A DNA stretch of 22,394 nucleotides, taken from the NCBI GenBank assembly GCA_020441225.1, contig JAGRMP010000022.1:1-22394 (forward strand), written 5' to 3'. Shown in pieces: positions 16,239 to 22,394 of the stretch; positions within the stretch are counted from its first letter, which is position 1; each line of letters starts with the position of its first letter. The stretch comes from Maritimibacter sp. (GTDB taxonomy: Bacteria > Pseudomonadota > Alphaproteobacteria > Rhodobacterales > Rhodobacteraceae). The notes beneath the pieces are model-generated. The model did not search any database, was not told where the DNA came from, and saw only the letters and a list, made by a program, of their open reading frames with translations. The translations under genes and the position numbers were made by a program.

Positions 16239-16258
16239 ACCGGTGCCGGGCGACCGCG

Positions 16259-16280
16259 CCCCTGGGCGGATGCCCGGGCG
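16259..16280 (+). terminator. Weak stem-loop after the methyltransferase gene
   Basis: GGGC (16264-16267) pairs with GCCC (16272-16275) around a four-base loop, and the stem continues outward through a T-G wobble and two C-G pairs before a mismatch. It falls about 20 bases after the methyltransferase stop, in a 137-base gap before the next plus-strand gene. No T-run follows. It may be a processing or partial termination structure. Confidence 0.25.
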
Positions 16281-16375
16281 GGGTCTGCGCGCCGGAGCGG
16301 TCCATGGTTCTTTCCGGCAACCGTCAATTGCGGTAGTCCGGGAGCCGAGGCCCCAAGCAGGACGTCGCACCGCAG

Positions 16376-17539
16376 ATGAATTCGAACCTGTCGACACCCG
16401 GAGAAACCGGGCGGGATATCGGCCCTGCCGCAGCGCGCCGGGCGGCGGCTTTCGTCAGCCACGTGCCCCTTTCCCGCATGTCCGGCGGCGGCGGGTACAG
16501 TCGCGTGGTGTTCGATCTGTTCTCCCGGTTTTTCACGATCCGGCCGCTCGCGCCGGGCGATGACCATCCGGAGCCTTCGCGGCTCGGCTGTGTCGCGCGG
16601 GGGATCGCGTCCCGCCGACCGTCGAAGTCGGTCTATGCCGAAGCGACGGGGCTGGCCGGGATCCTGTCCGGCGCCACGTTCCCCGACGGAGATGTCCTGG
16701 TCCTCAACGGACCCGACGCGTTGGGACTGGTCGAACGGACCGCCGGCGGCGCGCCTTTCGTGCTGATCTGCCACAACCTGGAAGCGGACACCTTCGCCCG
16801 CCAGGTAGCCCGGCAGCCGCTGCCGGTCCGCCTCCTTCTCGCGGGCGACGTGCGGCGCTACCACGCGCTCGAAGACCGAGCGTTCCGGTCCGCCGCCCTG
16901 ATTGTGGCCATCTCGGAAATCGAAGCCGCCGCGCTCCGCAGGCGCTACCCCGACGCACGCGTGGTGCATGTGCCGCCCTGTTTCGGCGCGCTGCCCGCCG
17001 CGAAACAGGCGTATCTGCCCCGGTCGCCCCTGCGGTTCGGCTTCGTCGGCAAGATGAGCTGGTGGCCCAACCGCGACGCGGTGGACTGGCTGAGCTCCGA
17101 ACTCCTGCACCCGATGCCCGCCGGCCGCGAACTCCATCTCTTCGGCGCCGGCAGCGAGGCCTGGCACGACCCGGCGCGGGGCATCCATGGCCATGGCTTC
17201 GTCGAGGACGCATCGGCCATCTGGAACGGGGTCGACGTGATGCTCTGCCCGATGCGCGACGGCGGTGGCGTCAACATCAAGGTCGTCGACACACTGGCAC
17301 GCCAGACGCCGTTGGCGACCACGTCCTTCGGCCTGAACGGTCTCGGTCTCGGCCCCGCGGACCGCCCCGGCCTGCGCGTGATCGACGGAACCGAAGCCTG
17401 GCGCGATTTCCTGCACGGCGACGACGTGTTTCGCTTTGCCGGCACCGCACCCGACCCGGACCTCGCCCGGCAATTCCTGGCCGACCGCTACGAACCGCGC
17501 CTCCGCTCGGCGCTCAAGGATGCAGGGCTACTCCCATGA
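16376..17539 (+). CDS. GT4-like glycosyltransferase
   Basis: A 387-residue GT-B-fold glycosyltransferase. The N-terminal half has FVSHVPLSRMSGGGGYSRVVFDL, an acceptor-side start often seen in this group, and later FVLICHNLEADTFARQVA. The C-terminal half shows LRFGFVGKMSWWPNRDAVDWL near residues 220-240, LHLFGAGSEAW, GHGFVEDASAIWNGVDVMLCPMRDGGGVNIKVVDTLA with the nucleotide-sugar-binding loop, and TTSFGLNGLGL. The GT4 E-x7-E motif is replaced by a GGGVNIKVVD-type loop, as in several GT4-like branches. No membrane segment is seen. Its stop overlaps the next gene's start by four bases (ATGA). The ribosome site is weak. The donor sugar is unknown, and the cluster suggests surface polysaccharide synthesis. 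Confidence 0.85.
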   Translation: MNSNLSTPGETGRDIGPAAARRAAAFVSHVPLSRMSGGGGYSRVVFDLFSRFFTIRPLAPGDDHPEPSRLGCVARGIASRRPSKSVYAEATGLAGILSGATFPDGDVLVLNGPDALGLVERTAGGAPFVLICHNLEADTFARQVARQPLPVRLLLAGDVRRYHALEDRAFRSAALIVAISEIEAAALRRRYPDARVVHVPPCFGALPAAKQAYLPRSPLRFGFVGKMSWWPNRDAVDWLSSELLHPMPAGRELHLFGAGSEAWHDPARGIHGHGFVEDASAIWNGVDVMLCPMRDGGGVNIKVVDTLARQTPLATTSFGLNGLGLGPADRPGLRVIDGTEAWRDFLHGDDVFRFAGTAPDPDLARQFLADRYEPRLRSALKDAGLLP

Positions 17540-18339
17540 GCACACCTTTCTTCTCGATCATCACCGTCGTCTACAATGCCGAAGACGTGCTCGAAGGGAC
17601 GGCGCGCTCGTTGATGGAGCAGAGCACGACGGATTACGAGTGGATCGTGGTCGACGGGGCATCGAAGGATGCCACGCTCGACATCGCCCGGCGTTTCGCG
17701 GTCGAGGGACGAGATACCGTGGTGTCGGAGCCCGACCGCGGCGTCTACGACGCGATGAACAAGGGCCTACGGCTGGCGCAAGGCGAAGTCGTCCAGTTTC
17801 TCAACGCCGGCGACCGTTTGGCCAACGCCGAGGTGCTGGCCCATGTTGCCGCGGCCTTCGGCGAGGATGTCGATGCGGTCTACGGCGATACCATTCTCGA
17901 ACTCGCCGATGGCCGCGTGGTGACCCGCGTGGCCTTCGACCCGCAGACCCATATTCACCGCCGGATGCCGATCTCGCACCAGTCGCTGTTCACCCGGCGG
18001 GCCCTGCAGCTCCAACACCCGTTCGATCTGTCGTTCAGGATCGCCGCCGATTACGCCTCGCTCGCCGCGATGGTCCATGCCGGCGCCCGGCTGGCCTATA
18101 TCGCCGAGCCTCTGAACATCAACACCATCGTTCCCGACGCGATCTCCATTTCCGGCAAGACGCGGTCGGCGGCCGAAGACTTCGCCATTCACCGCACCAT
18201 CCTCGAACGCCCCCTGGCGGAGGCGCTGGTCACCTACCTGCGCAAACGGGTGGTGATCCTCGGGGTCAGCGTGCTCCAAGCGCTGCCCGCGCCGGTGTTC
18301 GACCGGCTCCCCGCAAAGATCCGCAAAAGGGTCTACTGA
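17536..18339 (+). CDS. GT2 family glycosyltransferase
   Basis: A 267-residue GT-A-fold inverting glycosyltransferase of the family 2 type that resembles WcaA/PgaC-like small sugar transferases. Visible motifs are FFSIITVVYNAEDVLEGTARSL at the start, YEWIVVDGASKDATLDIARRF, SEPDRGVYDAMNKGLRLAQGEVVQFLNAGDRL with the acidic metal-binding stretch, and VYGDTILELADGRV. The HRRMPISHQSLFTRR segment and DLSFRIAADYASLAAMVHAG follow. These last features are typical of a GT2 subgroup in exopolysaccharide clusters. The start overlaps the upstream GT4-like gene by ATGA. The final codons overlap the tail of the opposite-strand glycosyltransferase by seven bases. Confidence 0.93.
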   Translation: MSTPFFSIITVVYNAEDVLEGTARSLMEQSTTDYEWIVVDGASKDATLDIARRFAVEGRDTVVSEPDRGVYDAMNKGLRLAQGEVVQFLNAGDRLANAEVLAHVAAAFGEDVDAVYGDTILELADGRVVTRVAFDPQTHIHRRMPISHQSLFTRRALQLQHPFDLSFRIAADYASLAAMVHAGARLAYIAEPLNINTIVPDAISISGKTRSAAEDFAIHRTILERPLAEALVTYLRKRVVILGVSVLQALPAPVFDRLPAKIRKRVY

Positions 18340-19415
18340 GCCGTCCCGGCCCGGGGATACGCGGCGAAGGTCTCCTCGGCCACCCGCGCCCAGGCATAGC
18401 GTGTCCGCGACACCGCCTGCGCCGTTTCGAGAAATCTCGCCCGCTCGGCCGGATCCCATCCCGCAACCTCGGCGATCTTCTCCGCCCAGGCCCGGGCGTC
18501 GCCCGCGGGCAGGTGAAACCCGGTCTCCCCGTCCACGAGCGCCTCGCAGAGCCCGTCGATGGCCGAGGCCAGGACCACGGCCCCCGAAGCGGCCGCTTCC
18601 GTCGCGACCAGGCCGAACCCTTCGAATTCGCCGATCTCGGTGTCGATGTTCGGCACCACGACGCAGAGCGCGCCGGCGTATTTCATCCCCAGCGCGTCCT
18701 GTGGCAGGGGGCCGAGGAATTTGACACGCGGGTGCTTGAGCGCCGCGCCTTCCGCTTCGTCCCAGACCGTACCGGCGACTTCCAGCCGCAGGGTGTCCGG
18801 CAGCAGCGGCAGGACATTCTCGACGAACCACGCAAGACCCTTGCGCCGAACGAGACGGCCGGCGAACAGGAGGGTCGGGCCGGGGAGCGGCGCGGGCCCG
18901 GCGAAAAGCGCATCTGCGGCGAGCGGGACGATGCGGACATCGTCGAAGCCGATCCCCTGGACTGCGCGCGCGGTCGCGCCCGAGTTGGCGAGCACGATGG
19001 CGCCCGGCAGCAGGCGGTGCGCGAGCGCCAGATAGGCCCCGTAGAGCCGGCCCTTCAGCCCGCCCCGCGCCGGGTAGCTCACATCCGTGCCATGTGCCGA
19101 CAGCACCACCTGGGTGCGCCGGCTGCGCATCCGTGCGGCAAGCCCGAGCGGCCAGGACGCCATGTCACCGACATGGGTCACGTCGACAGGCGGTCGAGCA
19201 AACGCCAAGGCAAAAAAAGTACGTGCGCCGAAAACAACGATCTGCGCAGGCGTGGGGGCCGACCCGTCCGTGCGCCCGGGAAGGGCGATGACGTCGAGGT
19301 CGCATCTGGCGCCAAGCAGGTCGGTGAGGCGTTTCGAATAGGTCTCCATCCCGCCCACGGCGGGGGGCCACTTCCGGGTCACGAACCGGACCGCAGGGGC
19401 GTATTGCGGGGGCAT
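18333..19415 (-). CDS. GT4 family glycosyltransferase
   Basis: A 360-residue GT-B-fold retaining glycosyltransferase. The N-terminal domain begins with VRFVTRKWPPAVGGMETYSKRLTDLL, the classic GT4 start with the acceptor-side Gly-Gly loop, and contains LSAHGTDVSYPARGGLKG. The C-terminal domain has TLLFAGRLVRRKGLAWFVENVLPLL. The nucleotide-sugar motif is EFEGFGLVATEAAASGAVVLAS, with the two Glu of E-x7-E. DGETGFHLPAGD follows, then a final helix. I chose the ATG at 19415 because GGAG lies seven bases upstream; an ATG 108 bases earlier adds an unrelated extension. It is convergent with the GT2 gene and carried on its own minus-strand transcript. The donor sugar is unknown. Confidence 0.92.
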   Translation of the reverse strand: MPPQYAPAVRFVTRKWPPAVGGMETYSKRLTDLLGARCDLDVIALPGRTDGSAPTPAQIVVFGARTFFALAFARPPVDVTHVGDMASWPLGLAARMRSRRTQVVLSAHGTDVSYPARGGLKGRLYGAYLALAHRLLPGAIVLANSGATARAVQGIGFDDVRIVPLAADALFAGPAPLPGPTLLFAGRLVRRKGLAWFVENVLPLLPDTLRLEVAGTVWDEAEGAALKHPRVKFLGPLPQDALGMKYAGALCVVVPNIDTEIGEFEGFGLVATEAAASGAVVLASAIDGLCEALVDGETGFHLPAGDARAWAEKIAEVAGWDPAERARFLETAQAVSRTRYAWARVAEETFAAYPRAGTAQ

Positions 19416-19951
19416 TCGCAACTCCGGGCAGATCGGTAGGGGACCGTCCCATAATTGCTGGGTGTCTTCAAGCGCGATGTCCGTCGGCCCGAGACCGCGA
19501 TGGTGTGACCAGGGCGATATCACGGCTTGGGGTCCATCCTCCGCCAGGCGGCACCGCGATGGGTGGACTTCGTGGAGCCCGCCGGACCGTGTTGGCCGGG
19601 ATTGAACGGGTGTTCTCGCGGAGCGCGGCCATGTCCGATGACATCGTCGCCTTTTGCCGAACGACCTCCACTGATCCTTCGACCGGGCATTGTGACCGGC
19701 CCCCGAAGCCGCGGCGGTTTCGAACGGCGCGTCGCATCACCGCGGGCGAGGAGGGGCGATGCCGCGTCGAACGCGGGCTCTCGTGCCGGAAGCGCGCGAA
19801 CGCCGCGTCAGACATTTTGCCTGGTGCAGATGCGGGCTCGGGATCCCCGGTCTGTCCCCGGCCGCCGACATGCCCCTGAACCTTGCCGTTGCAGGGCGGG
19901 TCGGCCATGGCCCCGGTTTCGACAGGGGGTCCGGCGGCCGCCTGCAGGTAT
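19416..19951. other. Intergenic stretch between dehydrogenase and GT4 genes
   Basis: No supported gene is present in these roughly 535 bases. Open frames give only Arg/Pro/Ala-rich chance peptides. It should hold the 3' end of the polyamine operon transcript and the promoter of the minus-strand GT4 gene. I could not fix a convincing -35/-10 pair. Palindromes at 19902-19911 (ggccatggcc) and 19933-19942 (ggcggccgcc), the latter ten bases after the dehydrogenase stop, are noted. Neither is followed by a T-run, so neither is a clear terminator. Confidence 0.4.
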
Positions 19952-21376
19952 CTAGTGTTTCAACATGATGTGACGGGCCACGGTGTAGTCCTCGAGCGCA
20001 TACATCGACATGTCCTTGCCGTAGCCAGACGCCTTCAACCCGCCGTGCGGCATTTCGTTGGTGAGCATGAAGTGGGTGTTGATCCAGGTGGCGCCGTATC
20101 GAAGTTGCGCGGCCGTCGCCATCGCCCGGCCGATGTCCTTGGTCCAGACCGAAGAGGCGAGGCCGTAATCGCTGTCGTTGGCCCAGGCAACCGCCTCGTC
20201 GACATCGTCGAAAGGTGTGACCGACACCACCGGGCCGAAGACCTCGCGCTGAACGATCTCGTCATGTTGCTTGGCGCCGGCCACGACGGTGGGCGCATAG
20301 TAATAGCCGTTCGCTCCCGCGACACTGCCGCCGGTCGTGATCTCGACATGGTTGAGTTCGCGGGCGCGCTCGACGAAGCTCGCGACCCGGTCGCGCTGGC
20401 GCGAAGAGATCAGCGGGCCGATCTCATTCCGGGTGTCGTCATCATGGTCGTAGACGATCTCCGAGACCGCGCTGGTCAGGTCGGCGACGAGATTGTCGTA
20501 AGTCTTTCTGGAGGCGTAGACGCGGCAGGCGGCGGTGCAATCCTGGCCTGCGTTGTAATAGCCGAAGGCGCGCAGGCCGTCGACGACCTCTGCAAGGTCG
20601 GCATCGTCGAACACGATCACCGGGGCCTTGCCGCCAAGTTCCAGATGGGTGCGTTTCACCGATTTCGACGCGGCCTGAAGCATCTTTTTACCGGTGGCCA
20701 CGTCGCCCGTGAGCGAAATCATGTCGACCCCTTTGTGCGTGACCAGCGCATTGCCCACTGTCTCGCCACGGCCGGTCACGACGTTGACCACGCCTTTCGG
20801 CAGCTCCTCGGCGAGGATGCGGGCGAACCTGAGAGCGGTGAGCGGGGTCTGCTCGGAGGGTTTGAACACCACCGTATTGCCGCCCGCGAGCGCGGGGGCG
20901 AGTTTCCACGCCATCATCATGAGCGGGTAATTCCACGGCGCGACCGAGGCAACGACGCCAATGGGATCGCGCCGGACCATCGAGGTGAAGCCTTGCAGGT
21001 ACTCCCCCGCGACCGGGCCGTGCATGTTGCGCACGGCTCCCGCGAAGTAGCGGTATGTGTCCACGATGGCAGGGATTTCGTCGCCAATGGCGGCATTGAT
21101 CGGCTTGCCGCAATTCAGCGCTTCGAGAGCGCCGAAGGCCTCGGCCTCGGCCTCGATCCGATCGGCGATCCTGAGAAGCGCGGCGGCGCGGTCGGCGGGC
21201 GTGGTCCGCGCCCAGCCTGCGAAAGCCGCCTGTGCGCCGGCCACCGCGGCATCGACCTGATCGAGCGAAGCCTCGGGCAGCTCCAGGATCGTCTCGCCGG
21301 TGCGCGGGTTGAAGATCGTCTCGGACGACTCGGTGCCGTCGGTAAACTCTCCGTTGATCAGGAGTTGCGTATCCAT
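19952..21376 (-). CDS. patD: Gamma-aminobutyraldehyde dehydrogenase
   Basis: A 474-residue aldehyde dehydrogenase of the YdcW/PatD type, which oxidises 4-aminobutanal (from putrescine) to 4-aminobutanoate with NAD+. Length and motif spacing match E. coli YdcW. The general base is Glu246 in HLELGGKAP, and the nucleophile is Cys280 in [11 protein letters not shown], the same numbers as I recall for YdcW. Other signposts are [34 protein letters not shown], the cofactor [13 protein letters not shown] segment and [23 protein letters not shown] near the end. The start at 21376 has GGAGG five bases upstream; an ATG 24 bases earlier would overlap the permease stop by ATGA. Following two polyamine-type permease genes, it probably acts in putrescine catabolism. 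A betaine-aldehyde or other amino-aldehyde preference cannot be excluded. Confidence 0.92.
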   Translation of the reverse strand: MDTQLLINGEFTDGTESSETIFNPRTGETILELPEASLDQVDAAVAGAQAAFAGWARTTPADRAAALLRIADRIEAEAEAFGALEALNCGKPINAAIGDEIPAIVDTYRYFAGAVRNMHGPVAGEYLQGFTSMVRRDPIGVVASVAPWNYPLMMMAWKLAPALAGGNTVVFKPSEQTPLTALRFARILAEELPKGVVNVVTGRGETVGNALVTHKGVDMISLTGDVATGKKMLQAASKSVKRTHLELGGKAPVIVFDDADLAEVVDGLRAFGYYNAGQDCTAACRVYASRKTYDNLVADLTSAVSEIVYDHDDDTRNEIGPLISSRQRDRVASFVERARELNHVEITTGGSVAGANGYYYAPTVVAGAKQHDEIVQREVFGPVVSVTPFDDVDEAVAWANDSDYGLASSVWTKDIGRAMATAAQLRYGATWINTHFMLTNEMPHGGLKASGYGKDMSMYALEDYTVARHIMLKH

Positions 21377-21396
21377 GGTGTCCTCCGCTTTCAGGA

Positions 21397-22203
21397 TCAT
21401 TTGCCCCCGCCTGCGGTCTCGGTGCCGCCGCGGGTCAGGTAATAGGCGCCGAGGATCGGCAGGAAGGTGACCAGCACGACGACCATCGCCACCACATTCG
21501 TCACCGGGCGCTGGCGGGGCCGCACGAGTTCTTCGAGCATCCAGATCGGCAGGGTCTGCTGCTGGCCCGCGGTGAACGTGGTCACGATCACCTCGTCGAA
21601 GGAGAGCGCGAAGGCCAGCATGCCGCCCGCGAGCAGGGCGGTACCGATGTTGGGCAGGACGACGTGGCGGAAGGTCTGGAACCCGTTGGCGCCGAGATCG
21701 GCCGAGGCTTCGAGCATCGAGCCCGACAGCCGGCGGAACCGGGCGACCGCGTTGTTGTAGACCACGACGATGCAGAAGGTGGCGTGGCCCAGGATGATTG
21801 TCAGCGTCGAATACGGGATGTCGCCGAGGTTGAATGCGGAGCGCAACGCGATGCCGGTGATGATCCCGGGCAGCGCGATTGGCAGGATCACGAGGAGCGA
21901 AACCGCCTCGCGCCCAAAAAAGCGCGCTTGGCTGATCGCAGCGGCGGTGAGGGTTCCGAGCACCAGTGCAATCAGCGTCGAGACGGTCGCGACTCGCACC
22001 GAGAGCCCCAGCGCCTGCCAAACGTCGGGCCGGTTCCAGGTGACCTCCAGCCATTTCAGCGTCAGTCCGGGCGGCGGCCATTGGTAGGTGCGATCTTCGG
22101 TGGTGAAGGCGTAGACGAAGATCAACAGGATCGGCAGGTGCAGGAAGGCGAGCCCGGCGAAAGCGGCGATCCTCAGGCCCAGACTGGCACGGTCAGAGTG
22201 CAT
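21397..22203 (-). CDS. PotC/YdcV-type polyamine ABC permease
   Basis: A 268-residue inner-membrane permease of the spermidine/putrescine (PotC, YdcV) type. About six hydrophobic segments are visible, starting with [26 protein letters not shown]. Family marks are [58 protein letters not shown] and the EAA loop [24 protein letters not shown]. The C-terminal part has [41 protein letters not shown], which is typical of PotC and YdcV. The start has AGGGGG six bases upstream and overlaps the preceding permease gene by 11 bases. It should pair with that permease and an ATPase and binding protein outside the window to import a polyamine. Confidence 0.92.
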   Translation of the reverse strand: MHSDRASLGLRIAAFAGLAFLHLPILLIFVYAFTTEDRTYQWPPPGLTLKWLEVTWNRPDVWQALGLSVRVATVSTLIALVLGTLTAAAISQARFFGREAVSLLVILPIALPGIITGIALRSAFNLGDIPYSTLTIILGHATFCIVVVYNNAVARFRRLSGSMLEASADLGANGFQTFRHVVLPNIGTALLAGGMLAFALSFDEVIVTTFTAGQQQTLPIWMLEELVRPRQRPVTNVVAMVVVLVTFLPILGAYYLTRGGTETAGGGK

Positions 22204-22394
22204 CGAAAGCCCCCTGGCGCTTGGCCATCCACAGATAGAAACCCATGATGAAGACGGGCACGACGGCGAAGGCGGCCGCGAGCGGAATGTTCCCCGCAAT
22301 GCCTTGGTGGGCGTAGACGGCCTGGCCGATGAAATTACGCGACGAACCGATGATCTGCGGGATGATGTAGTCGCCCAGCGTCAGCGAGAAGGTG
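22193..22394 (-). CDS. PotB/YdcU-type polyamine ABC permease, 3' end only
   Basis: The last 66 or so codons of a minus-strand permease enter from the right edge. The visible sequence includes [18 protein letters not shown], followed by [20 protein letters not shown] and a final membrane segment [22 protein letters not shown], ending at the TGA at 22193-22195. The FxxTLGDYIxPxxIG pattern and the terminal helix are characteristic of PotB/YdcU-type subunits. The gene overlaps the next permease by 11 bases. The order (this permease, PotC-type permease, aminobutyraldehyde dehydrogenase) matches E. coli ydcU-ydcV-ydcW. The start and most of the protein lie outside the window. Confidence 0.85.
   Translation of the reverse strand, partial: TFSLTLGDYIIPQIIGSSRNFIGQAVYAHQGIAGNIPLAAAFAVVPVFIMGFYLWMAKRQGAFDAL

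Noticed and set aside
19933..19948. Adjacent rare restriction-site-like palindromes (gcggccgc and cctgcagg) as a cloning scar
   Set aside because: Such GC-rich palindromes occur by chance in high-GC genomes, and no vector-like sequence surrounds them.
1..22394. tRNA, rRNA, CRISPR arrays, insertion sequences and phage genes
   Set aside because: I saw no regularly spaced repeats, no transposase or integrase motifs and no tRNA cloverleaf; a dedicated RNA search was not possible here.

Overview
The window is high-GC bacterial DNA with dense coding, frequent 4-bp ATGA stop/start overlaps and strong G/C third-position bias. The gene content and style fit an alphaproteobacterium, most likely Rhodobacterales; this is inferred from gene families, as no rRNA or tRNA marker is present.

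Region 1 (about 480-12210, minus strand) is one long catabolic unit. In transcription order it reads: GntR/FCD regulator, an amidase-signature enzyme fused in frame to the C-terminal part of an ABC solute-binding protein, two Dpp-type permeases, a double-cassette ATPase, an M20D amidohydrolase, an acetamidase/formamidase-family enzyme, peptidase T, and a gamma-glutamyltransferase-family protein. The logic is uptake of a peptide-like or amide-containing compound followed by stepwise cytoplasmic hydrolysis. A FadR-type operator (TGG-N5-CCA) lies just upstream of the regulator. Two lesions stand out. The amidase/solute-binding fusion has lost the end of the enzyme and the first part of the binding protein, including its secretion signal. 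Peptidase T carries a single-base frameshift in a C6 run.

Region 2 (about 12600-19415) is a surface-glycan cluster on both strands. On the plus strand there is a decayed GT4 glycosyltransferase remnant. On the minus strand follow a GT with an EDD motif and a Wzx-type flippase. On the plus strand come an FkbM-type methyltransferase, a GT4-like glycosyltransferase and a GT2 glycosyltransferase. A further minus-strand GT4 glycosyltransferase ends tail-to-tail with the GT2 gene. No polymerase, ligase or initiating sugar transferase is visible, so the pathway must be completed elsewhere.

Region 3 (19952-22394, minus strand) is the downstream end of a polyamine operon: the end of one PotB/YdcU-type permease, a PotC/YdcV-type permease, and a gamma-aminobutyraldehyde dehydrogenase. 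This is the order of E. coli ydcU-ydcV-ydcW (patD), implying putrescine import coupled to oxidation toward GABA.

Stretches with no supported gene are 1-480, 12210-12605 and 19416-19951. The most noteworthy observations are the amidase/binding-protein fusion and the unusual five-hydrolase ABC operon around it. I found no CRISPR array, intact insertion sequence, phage gene, tRNA or rRNA.
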